Counted from the stretch's first letter, positions 18,125 to 27,502 are shown. The stretch: DNA of 64,000 bases from Rhizobium ecuadorense (GCF_001187535.1 NZ_LFIO01000381.1:293913-357912); one strand, 5' to 3'. Numbers and translations are program-made. Notes: a model not told the origin generated them from the letters alone.

Positions 18125-18739
18125 TCACTTAGTGGTGAGCTCGATCAACTCCTGCAGCAGAGCCGTGTCGTCGGACGCGGCTTGGTCGTCGGGCCTTAGA
18201 ACATGGGTCAGCCAGGCCCCGTCCGCCGCCAGGCGGACGATCTCGAGCCGCGTGCCCGCATCCGTTCCGGCGTGTCTGGCGAGCCGGTCATTGATCCATT
18301 TGTGCCAGAGGCTCTTGGAGTAGGGGTCGGCAAGCACGGTCATGGTTTGCGCCGACCACGGGCTGCTGTTGAGGGCGCGGTCGGCAAACAGGGTGCGGAC
18401 ATAGGCGCGGGTGAACGTGCCGTGGCCGCCGCTATCCCTTTCCAGCTCTTCATCGATCTCGCGGTCGAAGCTTTCCATCATGCCGTCGAAGACGGCCTCC
18501 ACGAGAGCTTGTTTATTCGGGAAATGGTGAAACAGGCCTCCTTTGGTGACGCCGGCAGCACTGGCGACCGCCTGCAGGCTGACGGCGGGCAGGCCGTGCT
18601 CCAGCGCCAGCCGGGTGGCGCAATCGAGGAGAGCCTGGCGCACCACATCCGGCTGTTTCTTTCTGTTGCGGGGGCTATCTACCAATGCATGACCTGTGTT
18701 CGAGATAAGATTCGCGAAGAGGAAACCGGAGGGGATCAT
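18125..18739 (-). CDS. TetR/AcrR-family repressor of the efflux operon
   Basis: A 204-residue regulator. The N-terminal helix-turn-helix has the family pattern ALLDCATRLALEHG...VSLQAVASAAGVTKGGLFHHFPNKQALVEAVF; the C-terminal half is the ligand-binding helical domain. It is divergent from an RND efflux pair with an 18-bp operator between, so it most likely represses the pump and itself, and is released by a pump substrate (inference). The start is the ATG with GGGAG five bases upstream; two in-frame GTGs lie just before it. The first 25 residues before the helix-turn-helix are longer than usual. Confidence 0.9.
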   Translation of the reverse strand: MIPSGFLFANLISNTGHALVDSPRNRKKQPDVVRQALLDCATRLALEHGLPAVSLQAVASAAGVTKGGLFHHFPNKQALVEAVFDGMMESFDREIDEELERDSGGHGTFTRAYVRTLFADRALNSSPWSAQTMTVLADPYSKSLWHKWINDRLARHAGTDAGTRLEIVRLAADGAWLTHVLRPDDQAASDDTALLQELIELTTK

Positions 18740-18792
18740 TATCACTCCCGGGATCACCGGGCTATGGCACCTCGAAAAGTGATGCTGCTATC

Positions 18793-18810
18793 ATACCAAC
18801 CGGTAGGTAT
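18793..18810. promoter_or_regulatory. TetR-type operator
   Basis: ATACCAACCGGTAGGTAT, an inverted repeat with one mismatched pair, of the ACCnACCGGTnGGT class bound by many TetR-family repressors. It is placed between the divergent repressor and efflux genes. Confidence 0.8.
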
Positions 18811-18852
18811 CTTGAAAATCGAAAAAAGATCGACTATCTGTCGGCTCAGGAG

Positions 18853-18889
18853 GCCCGCCGAACGTCATTTCGGCGGGCTATGCTTTTTT
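18853..18889 (+). terminator. terminator-like hairpin in efflux operon leader
   Basis: A perfect 10-bp stem, GCCCGCCGAA-cgtcat-TTCGGCGGGC, followed after five bases by six T residues. It lies downstream of the operator and 36 bases before the first efflux gene, in the sense direction, so it could stop transcription in the leader unless antiterminated. No leader peptide was recognised. Confidence 0.6.
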
Positions 18890-18924
18890 GGACCTCAGCG
18901 GGACCGTCAGGAAGGCTTGTGAAC

Positions 18925-20097
18925 ATGTTTTTTCATACGAAATCATTGCGTTATGCGCTGGTGCTGGCGCTGTTCCTCGGTGCAGGCCTGCCGGCTTACG
19001 CTCAGGAAGGCGGCGCCATGCCGCCGGCTGCCGTCAGCGTGCTGACGTTGAATGCGCGTCCGGTTCCCGTTGTCAGCGAATTGCCCGGCCGCATTGCCGC
19101 GACGCGGGTTTCGGAGGTGCGGGCCCGGGTCTCCGGCATCCTGCAGGAGCGGGTCTTCGAGCAAGGCAGTCTCGTTCATCAGGGCGACGTGCTCTACCGG
19201 ATCGATCCGGCCCTGTTCCGGGTTCGCGTCGCAAGCGCCGAGGCAAGCCTCGAGCGTGCCGGGGCGACGCAGCTGAATGCGCGCCAGCAGTTGGATCGCC
19301 AGAAGTCGCTGCGCGACCGCGATGTCGCAAGCGGGGTCGAATATGATGCGGCCGCTGTCGCCCTCGCCCAGGCCGACGCCGATGTCGCGCTGGCGCAGGC
19401 GGCACTGGACGAAGCGAAGATCAATCTCGGCTATACCGACGTCCGGGCGCCGATATCAGGCATCATCGGCGGCGCGCTGGTGACGGAAGGTGCGCTGGTG
19501 ACGGCCGATGCCGGCGATGCGCTGGCGATGATCCAGCAGATCGATCCCGTCTATGCCGACTTCACGCAATCCTCCGGCGCGTTGCTGGCGCTGAAGCGGG
19601 CGGTCGAAAACGGCAGCCTCGCCTCGACGGAACCGGGCAAGGCCGACATCAAGCTGGTCTTCGACGACGGCACGGTCTACGGCCAAGCCGGAAAGCTGCT
19701 CTTCCGCAGCGCCAGCGTCGATGCGACGACAGGCCAGGTCACCCTGCGCGGCGAATTCCCCAATCCCAAGGGCGATCTGCTGCCGGGTCTTTACGTCAGG
19801 GTCCGCATCGAGCAGGCCGTCCGCGAGAAAGCGATCCTCATCCCGCAGCGCGCCGTCATCCGCGCGGCCGATGGCAAGGCGCAGGTCTATGTCGTGGAAG
19901 AGGGAGACGTGGCGCAGCCGCGCGATGTCGAACTCGGTCAATCCTCCGGCAATGAATGGGTGGTCGAAAGCGGCCTGTCCGCAGGCGAACGCCTGGTCGT
20001 CGACGGCGTGCAGAAACTGCAGCCTGGCGCCAAGGTTGCGCCTGAGGAGTGGCGTAGCGGCGAAGTCGCCTCCGGTGACGCCAGGAAGCCGGAGTAA
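18925..20097 (+). CDS. RND efflux periplasmic adaptor (AcrA/MexA type)
   Basis: A 390-residue membrane fusion protein that joins the inner-membrane RND pump to an outer-membrane channel. Signal sequence (YALVLALFLGAGLPAYAQ) without a lipobox cysteine, so it appears not to be lipidated, unlike E. coli AcrA. Then come the lipoyl halves (SEVRARVSGILQERVFEQGSLVHQGDVLYRID and INLGYTDVRAPISGIIG) around a coiled-coil hairpin, then the beta-barrel and membrane-proximal domains. Start at the ATG giving MFFHTKSLRY, with AGGAAGG upstream; an upstream in-frame extension crosses the leader hairpin. The pump gene follows after five bases. Confidence 0.93.
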   Translation: MFFHTKSLRYALVLALFLGAGLPAYAQEGGAMPPAAVSVLTLNARPVPVVSELPGRIAATRVSEVRARVSGILQERVFEQGSLVHQGDVLYRIDPALFRVRVASAEASLERAGATQLNARQQLDRQKSLRDRDVASGVEYDAAAVALAQADADVALAQAALDEAKINLGYTDVRAPISGIIGGALVTEGALVTADAGDALAMIQQIDPVYADFTQSSGALLALKRAVENGSLASTEPGKADIKLVFDDGTVYGQAGKLLFRSASVDATTGQVTLRGEFPNPKGDLLPGLYVRVRIEQAVREKAILIPQRAVIRAADGKAQVYVVEEGDVAQPRDVELGQSSGNEWVVESGLSAGERLVVDGVQKLQPGAKVAPEEWRSGEVASGDARKPE

Positions 20098-20102
20098 GAT
20101 CG

Positions 20103-23100
20103 ATGGCACGTTTCTTTATCGATCGCCCGATCCTTGCCTGGGTCTTTGCGATCTTCATCTCCATCGCCGGCCTGATCGCGCTGCCGTTCCTGCCGGTGGC
20201 GCAATATCCGAAGGTCGCGCCGCCGCAGCTCAGCATCACCACCAGCTATCCCGGCGCATCGCCGCAGGACATCTATCAGGGCGTTACCCGCCAGGTCGAG
20301 GAAGAGCTGAACGGGGTCGAACATCTCTCCTATTTCGAATCGACCTCCGATACCTCGGGCGCGATGACGATCGCCGCGACCTTTGCGGCGGGCACCGACA
20401 TCGACCAAGCCTCCGTCGACGTCCAGAACGCCATCCGCCGTGTCGAACCGCGGCTGCCACAGACCGTCAGGGATCAGGGCATCACGGTTGAGGAGGCGTC
20501 GTCAGGATTCCTGATGTTCATCTCGCTGACATCGACGGACGGGAAGACCGACGAGGTGGCGCTCGGCGACTATCTCAACAGAAACGTCATCGGGGAATTG
20601 CGCCGTCTTGACGGCGTCGGCCGCGCGCAGCTGTTTGCCTCGCAGCGGGCGATGCGAATCTGGATCGATCCCGACAAGATGGTCGGCCTGAACCTCACCG
20701 CATCCGACATCAGCGCGGCGATTTCGGCGCAGAACGCCCAGGTCGCGGCCGGCCAGATCGGCGCCGCCCCCAATCCGATCTCGCAGGACCTGACGGCGAC
20801 GGTGCTGGTCAAGGGGCAGCTGACCGACAGCAAGGAGTTCGGCGACATCGTGCTGCGCGCCAATGCCGACGGCTCGAACGTCCGGCTGCGCGACGTCGCG
20901 CGGATCGAGGAGGGCAGTGAAAGCTACAGCTTCTCCACCCGGCTGAACGGGCAACCGAGCGCTGCCATCGCCATCCAACTGTCGTCGACCGGCAATGCCG
21001 TCAACACGTCCAATCTGGTCAAGGCGAAGATGGAGGAGCTGTCGCGCTTCTTCCCTGCGGGCGTCGAATATGCCGTTCCCTATGATACCAGCCCGTTCGT
21101 CTCGGCATCGATCGAGAAGGTGGCGCATACGCTCGCAGAAGCCGTGGCGCTGGTCTTCATCGTCATGCTCATCTTCCTGCAGAGCTTCCGCTACACCATC
21201 ATTCCGACGCTGGTCGTGCCCGTCGCGCTGCTCGGGACGCTGGCGGTGATGTTTGCCGCCGGCTTCTCGATCAACGTGCTGACGATGTTCGCGATGGTGC
21301 TTGCCATCGGCATTCTGGTCGATGACGCCATCGTCGTGGTCGAAAACGTCGAGCGGCTGATGGCGGTGGAAGGGCTGTCGCCGAAGGAGGCGACCAAAAA
21401 GGCGATGCGGCAGATCACCGGCGCCATCCTCGGCATCACGCTGGTGCTGTCCTGCGTCTTCGTGCCGATGGCGTTCTTCCCCGGCTCGACAGGCATCATT
21501 TACCGCCAGTTCAGCCTGACCATGGTCGTCTCGATCCTGTTTTCGGCCTTCCTGGCGCTGTCGCTGACGCCGGCGCTTTGCGCCACTTTCCTGAAGCCGA
21601 TCAAGGGCCATCACGAGAAGAAGGGCATCGCCGGCTGGTTCAACCGCAAGTTCGACCGGTTGACCGGCCGTTATGCCCGCACTGTCGAGGGACTGGCCAA
21701 GCGCTCCTGGCGGGTCATGGTCGTCTATGTCGCGCTCGTCGTCGGTCTCGGCTATCTCTTCGTCAACCTGCCGAGCAGCTTCGTGCCGGATGAGGACCAG
21801 GGCTTCCTGATCGTCGACGTACAGGGGCCTCCCGAGGCGAGCCGCAACCGCACGGTCGCCTCGCTCGAAAGCATCGAGGCGATCTTCAAGACGGAGCCGG
21901 CGGTTGAGAACGTCGTCGCGATCCAGGGCTTCAGCTTTTCCGGGCAGGGGCCGAATGCCGCCCTGGTGTTCGTCACCCTCAAGGACTGGGCCGAACGCGG
22001 CGCGGGCAATTCGGTGCAGGAGATCTCCAACCGCGTCAACATGCAGCTGTTTGCGTTGAAGGATGCGACATCCTTCGCGCTGTCGCCGCCGCCGATCGAA
22101 GGCTTCGGCACGACCAACGGCTTCACCTTCCGCCTGCAGGATCGCGGGGCAAAGGGCCAGGCGGCCCTGACCGAGGCGGCGGGAATGCTGCTCGGCAAGG
22201 CATCGCAGAATCCTGTGATATCAGGCATCCGGCCGGAAGGCATGCCGGATTCCGCTCAGCTGGTGCTCGTCATCGATCGCGAAAAGGCCAACACTTTCGG
22301 CATCGCCTTCGCCGACATCAACAGCACGATCACCGCCAATCTCGGTTCGAGCTACGTCAACGACTTCCCGAATTCCGGCCGCATGCAGCGCGTCATCGTG
22401 CAGGCGCAGGACAAGAGCAGGCTTCAGGCCGAAGACCTGATGAAGCTCAACGTCCGCAATGCGAGCGGCGGCATGGTGCCGCTCTCATCCTTCGCGGTCG
22501 CCGAGTGGCAGAAGGGACCGGCACAGATCGTCGGTTATAACGGCTATCCTTCCGTTCGCATTTCGGGCGCTCCGGCGCCGGGATATTCATCGGGCGCGGC
22601 GATTGCCGAGATGGAACGGCTGGCCGCCGAGCTTCCAGATGGCTTCGGTTTCGAATGGACCGGCCAGTCGCTGGAGGAACTCAGATCGGGATCGCAGGCG
22701 CCGTTCCTGTTCGGCCTCAGCATCCTCTTCGTATTCCTGCTGCTGTCGGGGCTCTACGAGAGTTGGTCGATCCCGCTGTCGGTGATGCTGGTCGTGCCGC
22801 TTGGGGTGATCGGCTGCGTGCTCGCGGTGATGAGCCGCGACATGTCGAACGACATCTACTTCAAGGTCGGCCTGATCGCGATCATCGGCCTGTCGGCGAA
22901 GAACGCCATCCTGATCGTCGAATTCGCCAAGGATGGTTTCGCCGAAGGGAAGTCGCTGATGGATGCCGCGATCGAAGGCGCTCGCCTGCGCTTCCGGCCG
23001 ATCATCATGACCTCGCTCGCCTTCACCTTGGGCGTGGTGCCGCTGGCGATCGCCACCGGCCCAAGTGCGGCCAGCCAGAATGCAATCGGCACCGGCGTGC

Positions 23101-23255
23101 TCGGCGGCATGATTTCGGCGACGGTGCTGGCGATCTTCTTCGTCCCCGTCTTCTTCGTCTTCGTGCTGCGCCTGTTGCGGACGAAGCGGCCGGAGACGGT
23201 GGCCGAGGAGGCCCAGACCGGACCGGAACCGGCAACGGTGACGTCGCCGACATAG
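20103..23255 (+). CDS. RND efflux pump, HAE1 family (AcrB/MexB type)
   Basis: A 1050-residue inner-membrane proton/drug antiporter, full length for the family. It starts ARFFIDRPILAWVFAIFISIAGLIA as expected for TM1. The proton-relay aspartates are present in TM4 (LAIGILVDDAIVVVENVERLM), and GLIAIIGLSAKNAILIVEFAKD corresponds to the TM10 lysine region. Large periplasmic loops lie between TM1-2 and TM7-8. Start at the ATG after GGAG. No outer-membrane channel gene follows, so the pump must borrow a TolC-like channel encoded elsewhere. Expected to export lipophilic toxins or plant-derived compounds; substrates cannot be read. Confidence 0.96.
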   Translation: MARFFIDRPILAWVFAIFISIAGLIALPFLPVAQYPKVAPPQLSITTSYPGASPQDIYQGVTRQVEEELNGVEHLSYFESTSDTSGAMTIAATFAAGTDIDQASVDVQNAIRRVEPRLPQTVRDQGITVEEASSGFLMFISLTSTDGKTDEVALGDYLNRNVIGELRRLDGVGRAQLFASQRAMRIWIDPDKMVGLNLTASDISAAISAQNAQVAAGQIGAAPNPISQDLTATVLVKGQLTDSKEFGDIVLRANADGSNVRLRDVARIEEGSESYSFSTRLNGQPSAAIAIQLSSTGNAVNTSNLVKAKMEELSRFFPAGVEYAVPYDTSPFVSASIEKVAHTLAEAVALVFIVMLIFLQSFRYTIIPTLVVPVALLGTLAVMFAAGFSINVLTMFAMVLAIGILVDDAIVVVENVERLMAVEGLSPKEATKKAMRQITGAILGITLVLSCVFVPMAFFPGSTGIIYRQFSLTMVVSILFSAFLALSLTPALCATFLKPIKGHHEKKGIAGWFNRKFDRLTGRYARTVEGLAKRSWRVMVVYVALVVGLGYLFVNLPSSFVPDEDQGFLIVDVQGPPEASRNRTVASLESIEAIFKTEPAVENVVAIQGFSFSGQGPNAALVFVTLKDWAERGAGNSVQEISNRVNMQLFALKDATSFALSPPPIEGFGTTNGFTFRLQDRGAKGQAALTEAAGMLLGKASQNPVISGIRPEGMPDSAQLVLVIDREKANTFGIAFADINSTITANLGSSYVNDFPNSGRMQRVIVQAQDKSRLQAEDLMKLNVRNASGGMVPLSSFAVAEWQKGPAQIVGYNGYPSVRISGAPAPGYSSGAAIAEMERLAAELPDGFGFEWTGQSLEELRSGSQAPFLFGLSILFVFLLLSGLYESWSIPLSVMLVVPLGVIGCVLAVMSRDMSNDIYFKVGLIAIIGLSAKNAILIVEFAKDGFAEGKSLMDAAIEGARLRFRPIIMTSLAFTLGVVPLAIATGPSAASQNAIGTGVLGGMISATVLAIFFVPVFFVFVLRLLRTKRPETVAEEAQTGPEPATVTSPT

Positions 23256-23316
23256 GGTGACGAGTCACCGGAGTGATTGATCGCCTGAGGTGACGAATGA
23301 TCTGAAGTGAAGAGTT

Positions 23317-23341
23317 GGCGGGTTGCCTTGCGTAACCCGCC
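23317..23341. terminator. hairpin between convergent genes
   Basis: GGCGGGTT-nine bases-AACCCGCC, a perfect 8-bp stem between the RND pump stop and the convergent phosphatase stop. There is no clear T-run on either side, so termination is uncertain. Confidence 0.45.
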
Positions 23342-23346
23342 GAAAC

Positions 23347-24096
23347 CTACTCGCTGGCCTTGGGCGCGATCGTCACGTCGGCGCCATAGGCGTCGCGCAA
23401 CTCACCTTCCTGTCCCGGCTGCCGGTCGGCGGCCTGGTGCAGCAGGATCGACTGGTATCCTTGCAAGCGCGTCCCCTCGATCAGCGTGATATCGGCATTG
23501 CCGGGATTGTCTGAGCGTTCGAACCATTCGACGGGGCGGTGCAGGAAATTCATTTCGATCGCCCGGTTGGTGACGCCATGACCGACGATCACGACGTTGT
23601 GGCTGCTGTTTTCGGCGTCGCGCATGACGGTCTGAAGGAACAGGCGCACCCGCTGAGCCACATCCGCCCGGCTCTCGCCATCCGGCGGCCGGGCGTAGAA
23701 CTTGCCGCTGTTGCTGCGCAGCCTCGCCCATTTTTCGAACTCTTCGGGAAACTTCTGCTTCTGTTCGGCGTGGTCGTAGATTTCGGTGAAGAGGCCGAAA
23801 TCCTGCTCGCGCAGCAGGTAGTCCTCTCTAATGTCGCCGACGACACTTTCCGGCAGGGCTGTGAGCAACGCATCCTTGCTCTGCCGTGTCCTGAGGAATG
23901 GCGAATACCAGATCTGCAGCTTGCCGAAATCGGCGCGCGGCAATGCCTTCAGATAGGTGGCGATGGCGCTGCCGGCTTCGACCGCCTGGCGGTAGCCCCA
24001 CTCAGTCAGCGGCACGTTGTGATCGCCGAATTGGCGATAGGCCTGTTCGTTGAGGTTGCCGAGAGATTCGCCGTGGCGAACGAGAAAGAGGCGCAT
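23347..24096 (-). CDS. histidine phosphatase (phosphoglycerate mutase-like)
   Basis: A 249-residue member of the histidine phosphatase superfamily. The phosphohistidine motif is LVRHGES at 5-11 (H8); later PFLRTRQSKDALL carries the phosphate-binding arginine, and VIVGHGVTNRAIEM holds the second catalytic histidine. Between them is an insert, REQDFGLFTEIYDHAEQK, as in the broad PhoE/GpmB-like group. The substrate is unknown. The start is the ATG giving MRLFLVRHGES; the longer frame upstream overlaps the divergent gene's promoter region and has no family similarity. Confidence 0.85.
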   Translation of the reverse strand: MRLFLVRHGESLGNLNEQAYRQFGDHNVPLTEWGYRQAVEAGSAIATYLKALPRADFGKLQIWYSPFLRTRQSKDALLTALPESVVGDIREDYLLREQDFGLFTEIYDHAEQKQKFPEEFEKWARLRSNSGKFYARPPDGESRADVAQRVRLFLQTVMRDAENSSHNVVIVGHGVTNRAIEMNFLHRPVEWFERSDNPGNADITLIEGTRLQGYQSILLHQAADRQPGQEGELRDAYGADVTIAPKASE

Positions 24097-24239
24097 CAGC
24101 CATCCCGCATTGTCGGATCTGGAATCGCCGTCATCATGAACGTGCTCGATGTGCAGGGCAACATCGCCACCGCGCCGGCTTTTCCCCGGTTTGTCATCTT
24201 CCTGAAACACGAGTCTGGTTTTGGAAGGTGAGATGAAAG

Positions 24240-25082
24240 ATGGGGCATGAGCGAAAGCTCGTGATAGACATGATGGAACCCAGACATTTCCGCACGCTCT
24301 TCATTTCCGATGTCCATCTCGGCTCGAAGGCCGCGAAGGCTGATTTCCTCCTGGATTTTCTGCGCCACCACGAGGCCGATACGATCGTGCTGGTCGGTGA
24401 CATCGTCGACGGCTGGCGCCTGAAGCGCAGCTGGTACTGGCCGCAGGTCTGCAACGACGTGGTCCAAAAGCTGCTGCGCAAGGCGCGCAAGGGCACGCGC
24501 GTCGTTTATATCCCCGGCAATCACGATGAATTCCTGCGCGACTTCCCGGGCATGCATTTCGGCGGCATCGAGGTGGTCGACCGCATGATGCATGACGGCG
24601 CCGACGGCAAGAAATATCTGATCCTGCACGGCGACGAATTCGACGTCGTCGTCCGCAACGCCCGTCTGCTCGCCTATCTCGGCGACTGGGCCTACGATAC
24701 GGCGATCCGGATCAACATCCTGCTGGCGGCCGTGCGCCGCCGCCTCGGCATGCCATACTGGTCGTTCTCGGCCTGGGCAAAGCTGCAGGTCAAACATGCC
24801 GTCAACTTCATCGGCGAGTTCGAGCGCGTCGTGGCAGAGGAAGCCCGCAAAAGCGGCGCAGACGGCGTGATCTGCGGACACATCCATCATGCCATCATCC
24901 AGGAGATGGACGGCATCCGCTATATCAATACGGGCGATTGGGTGGAAAGCTGCACGGCGGTCGCGGAGCATGAGGACGGCACCTTCGAACTGATCACCTG
25001 GCGGGCGCTCGCCAGCAGCGTGCCGGCGCTTGCCGCCATCGAAATGCGCAACGAAGGCGAATTGGCTCCGCAAGCGGCCTGA
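24240..25082 (+). CDS. metallophosphoesterase, LpxH-like
   Basis: A 280-residue calcineurin-like phosphoesterase of the UDP-2,3-diacylglucosamine diphosphatase (COG2908) group. The two-metal site motifs are complete: FISDVHLGS, LVGDIVDGW, IPGNHDEFL, ILHGDEFD and VICGHIHHAII. True LpxH cleaves UDP-diacylglucosamine in lipid A synthesis. Alphaproteobacteria mostly use LpxI instead, so this paralogue may act on another substrate (inference). The first ATG (24240) follows GGAAGGTGAG; a pair of ATGs ten codons later, just before EPRHFRTLFIS, is a reasonable alternative. Divergent from the phosphatase gene. Confidence 0.85.
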   Translation: MGHERKLVIDMMEPRHFRTLFISDVHLGSKAAKADFLLDFLRHHEADTIVLVGDIVDGWRLKRSWYWPQVCNDVVQKLLRKARKGTRVVYIPGNHDEFLRDFPGMHFGGIEVVDRMMHDGADGKKYLILHGDEFDVVVRNARLLAYLGDWAYDTAIRINILLAAVRRRLGMPYWSFSAWAKLQVKHAVNFIGEFERVVAEEARKSGADGVICGHIHHAIIQEMDGIRYINTGDWVESCTAVAEHEDGTFELITWRALASSVPALAAIEMRNEGELAPQAA

Positions 25083-25233
25083 TTTTCCGCGCCGCGCTCC
25101 CATTGATTTGGCCGTTACCGTCAGGCGACAGGGCGTATTTATTTTCTAAAACGTTTCAGGAGGGCTATTTCTCGCAATAGTCGCCTCCAGGGTGGTGTGT
25201 TAGGACAACGACCAGTTTCCTTCAGGTCCACCA

Positions 25234-26451
25234 ATGATTCCCGCTCAACATTCCCCGAGTGAGGGAGCGCCGCCGCGCTTCCGGTTGCTCAGCGCGCTTT
25301 CCTATTGCGCGCCGCTGCTCGTCAACGGCATCGTCCTGCCGTTCTTTCCCGTCTGGCTCGCGACCCACAGCTTCAGCGACCACGAGATCGGCATTATCCT
25401 TGCCATACCGATGGTGGTGCGCGTGCTGGTGGCGCCTGTCGTTGCCATGATCGCCGACCGTCTGAAGGAGCGCGCCGACGTGCTGCTCTGGTCGGGCGGC
25501 CTGTCGCTGCTGACGGCGATCGCGCTTTTCTGGACGACGAGCTTCTGGCCGGTGACGATCGTCTATGCGCTGCAGGGCGCCACCTTCGCGCCCTATGTGC
25601 CCGTTGTCGAATCGATTGTCATTTCGGGTGTGCGCCGCTGGGGGCTCGATTACGGATCGATGCGCGTCTGGGGCTCGATTGCCTTCATTGTCTCGACGCT
25701 GGTTGGTGGCCAGATGATCAGCCGGTGGGGCGGCGGATTGGTGCTTGATGTCATGGTGTTCGGCTTTGCCATGACGGTCGTCATGGCGATCTTCTGCCCG
25801 CGGATCGGGCCGACACGGCGGCGCGGCCAGCCGATCAACATTCCGGCCGCCACCGGCAGCGGGCTGCGCGAGCCGCATTTGCTGCTGCTCTTGATCGGTG
25901 TCGCCATCCAGCAGTCGAGCCATGCGGTGCTCAACGCGTTCTCGTCGATCTACTGGCATCATCTCGGCTTTTCCGGCACCGAGGTCGGCCTGCTCTGGAG
26001 CGCCGGCGTCGCTTCGGAGGTGACGGTGTTCTTCCTGTCGAAGCGTCTCAACCGGCGCTTCAACGCCTGGACGCTGATCCGCTTCGGCTGTGCCGTCAGC
26101 GTCTGCCGCTGGATACTGTTTCCGATGAATACGGGTTTTGCCGGGTTTTTCCTGCTGCAATGTTTCCACGGCTTCACCTATGCCTTTGTGCACACAGGGG
26201 TGCAGCGGCGGATCATGGCGACGGTGCAGGAGACACAGGAATCCTCGGCGCAGGGCGCCTACTTCTTCTATGTCGGCATGGCGATGGCGCTGATGACGCT
26301 AGCGTCGGGTTATCTCTATGCCTGGCTCGGCGTCGTCAGCTACTACGTCATGGCGCTGGTCGCGTTCTCCGGCCTCGGCCTCGTCATCTCAGCCTATTAC
26401 CTTCAGCCCCAGAGCATGCTTTCGGGCGGAAAGACCAGGGAAGCGGCATAG
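25234..26451 (+). CDS. MFS transporter (LacY/HcaT-like group)
   Basis: A 405-residue major facilitator protein with 12 predicted helices, of the MFS_1_like group that includes phenylpropionate permease HcaT and nucleoside/sugar importers. N-terminal LLSALSYCAPLLVNGIVLPFFPVWLATHSF is typical. Conserved spots include MIADRLKERADVLLW (loop 2-3) and IQQSSHAVLNAFSSIYWHHLGFSG. Start ATG with AGGTCC upstream, weak. The last 49 bases overlap the 3' end of the convergent epimerase gene. If the two work together it might bring in peptidoglycan-derived or similar compounds, but that is only positional inference. Confidence 0.82.
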   Translation: MIPAQHSPSEGAPPRFRLLSALSYCAPLLVNGIVLPFFPVWLATHSFSDHEIGIILAIPMVVRVLVAPVVAMIADRLKERADVLLWSGGLSLLTAIALFWTTSFWPVTIVYALQGATFAPYVPVVESIVISGVRRWGLDYGSMRVWGSIAFIVSTLVGGQMISRWGGGLVLDVMVFGFAMTVVMAIFCPRIGPTRRRGQPINIPAATGSGLREPHLLLLLIGVAIQQSSHAVLNAFSSIYWHHLGFSGTEVGLLWSAGVASEVTVFFLSKRLNRRFNAWTLIRFGCAVSVCRWILFPMNTGFAGFFLLQCFHGFTYAFVHTGVQRRIMATVQETQESSAQGAYFFYVGMAMALMTLASGYLYAWLGVVSYYVMALVAFSGLGLVISAYYLQPQSMLSGGKTREAA

Positions 26452-27386
26452 CGCAGGCCGGGTTCGCGGTCGCGGGCAAGTAGCAGCGGGCCGTCGAGAT
26501 CGACAAAATCGGCATTCTGGGCGAGCAGCACGGCCGGCGCCATGGCAAGCGAGGTGCCGACCATGCAGCCGATCATGATGCTGAAGCCGAGCCGTTCGGC
26601 CTCGGCCTTCATCGCCAAGGCCTCCGTCAGGCCGCCCGTCTTGTCGAGCTTGATGTTGATCGCGTCATAACGGTCGGCAAGACTTGCGAGATCGCCGGTG
26701 TGGTGAACGCTCTCGTCGGCGCAGACGAGAAGCGGGCGGCGGATTTCGGCAAGCAGAGCGTCGCGGCCGGCGGGCAGCGGCTGTTCGACCAGAGCCACGC
26801 CCGCTTGCGCCGCAATGTCGAGATGACGCTCCAGTACCGCTTCCGGCCAGCCCTCATTGGCGTCGAGGATGATTGTTGCATCGGGCGCGGCGGCGCGGAC
26901 GGCGCGGATACGGCTTTCGTCGTCGCCGGTTCCGACTTTGACTTTCAGCAGGGCGCGGCCGGCATGTTCGCGCGCCTTTGCAGCCATCACCTCCGGCTCA
27001 CCGAGCGAAATGGTGTAGGCGGTGGTGAGCGGCTTCGGATCGGCAAGGCCGAGGCGGGCCGCGACGCTTTGACCCGTTCGTTTCGCTTCGAGGTCCCAGA
27101 GGGCACAATCGACGGCATTGCGGGCAGCCCCCGGCGGCATCGCCGACAACAGGTCGCGGCGCGAAAGTCCGGCCTCGATCAGCGGACGCGCGGCCTCGAT
27201 CTGGGCAAAAACGCTCTCCATGGTCTCACCGTAGCGGCGATAGGGCACGCATTCGCCAAGCCCCAGCGCACCGTCTTCGGCAAGCGTGCAGGTAATCACA
27301 TCGGCCGCAGTCTTTGCGCCGCGCGCGATGGTGAAGGTCCCGGCAATCGGAAAGGAATTCATCTGGATATCGAGGGTGCGCGGCAT
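26403..27386 (-). CDS. dgcA: enolase-superfamily dipeptide epimerase (L-Ala-D/L-Glu type)
   Basis: A 327-residue enolase-superfamily enzyme. The catalytic set is intact: KVKVG (K-x-K base), ILDANEGW, LVEQPLP and CADESVH as metal ligands, and INIKLDKTGGLTEAL with the second lysine. This pattern is that of L-Ala-D/L-Glu epimerases used in recycling murein peptides. In S. meliloti a relative, DgcA, is annotated as N-acetyl-D-glutamate racemase, so either substrate is possible and the symbol is tentative. Start at the ATG giving MPRTLDIQMNSF; the frame extends further without similarity. Overlaps the convergent MFS gene by 49 bases. Confidence 0.88.
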   Translation of the reverse strand: MPRTLDIQMNSFPIAGTFTIARGAKTAADVITCTLAEDGALGLGECVPYRRYGETMESVFAQIEAARPLIEAGLSRRDLLSAMPPGAARNAVDCALWDLEAKRTGQSVAARLGLADPKPLTTAYTISLGEPEVMAAKAREHAGRALLKVKVGTGDDESRIRAVRAAAPDATIILDANEGWPEAVLERHLDIAAQAGVALVEQPLPAGRDALLAEIRRPLLVCADESVHHTGDLASLADRYDAINIKLDKTGGLTEALAMKAEAERLGFSIMIGCMVGTSLAMAPAVLLAQNADFVDLDGPLLLARDREPGLRYAASLVFPPESMLWG

Positions 27387-27502
27387 TATTGCTGTCCTGT
27401 GAGCATGGAAATCGCACGTTGCTTCTGTATATTGACGCGCCGGGCGACGAAGGATCCGCCGAGTCGGCAATGTCACCGTAAGCCCTGAAAGATAGAAGTA
27501 TC

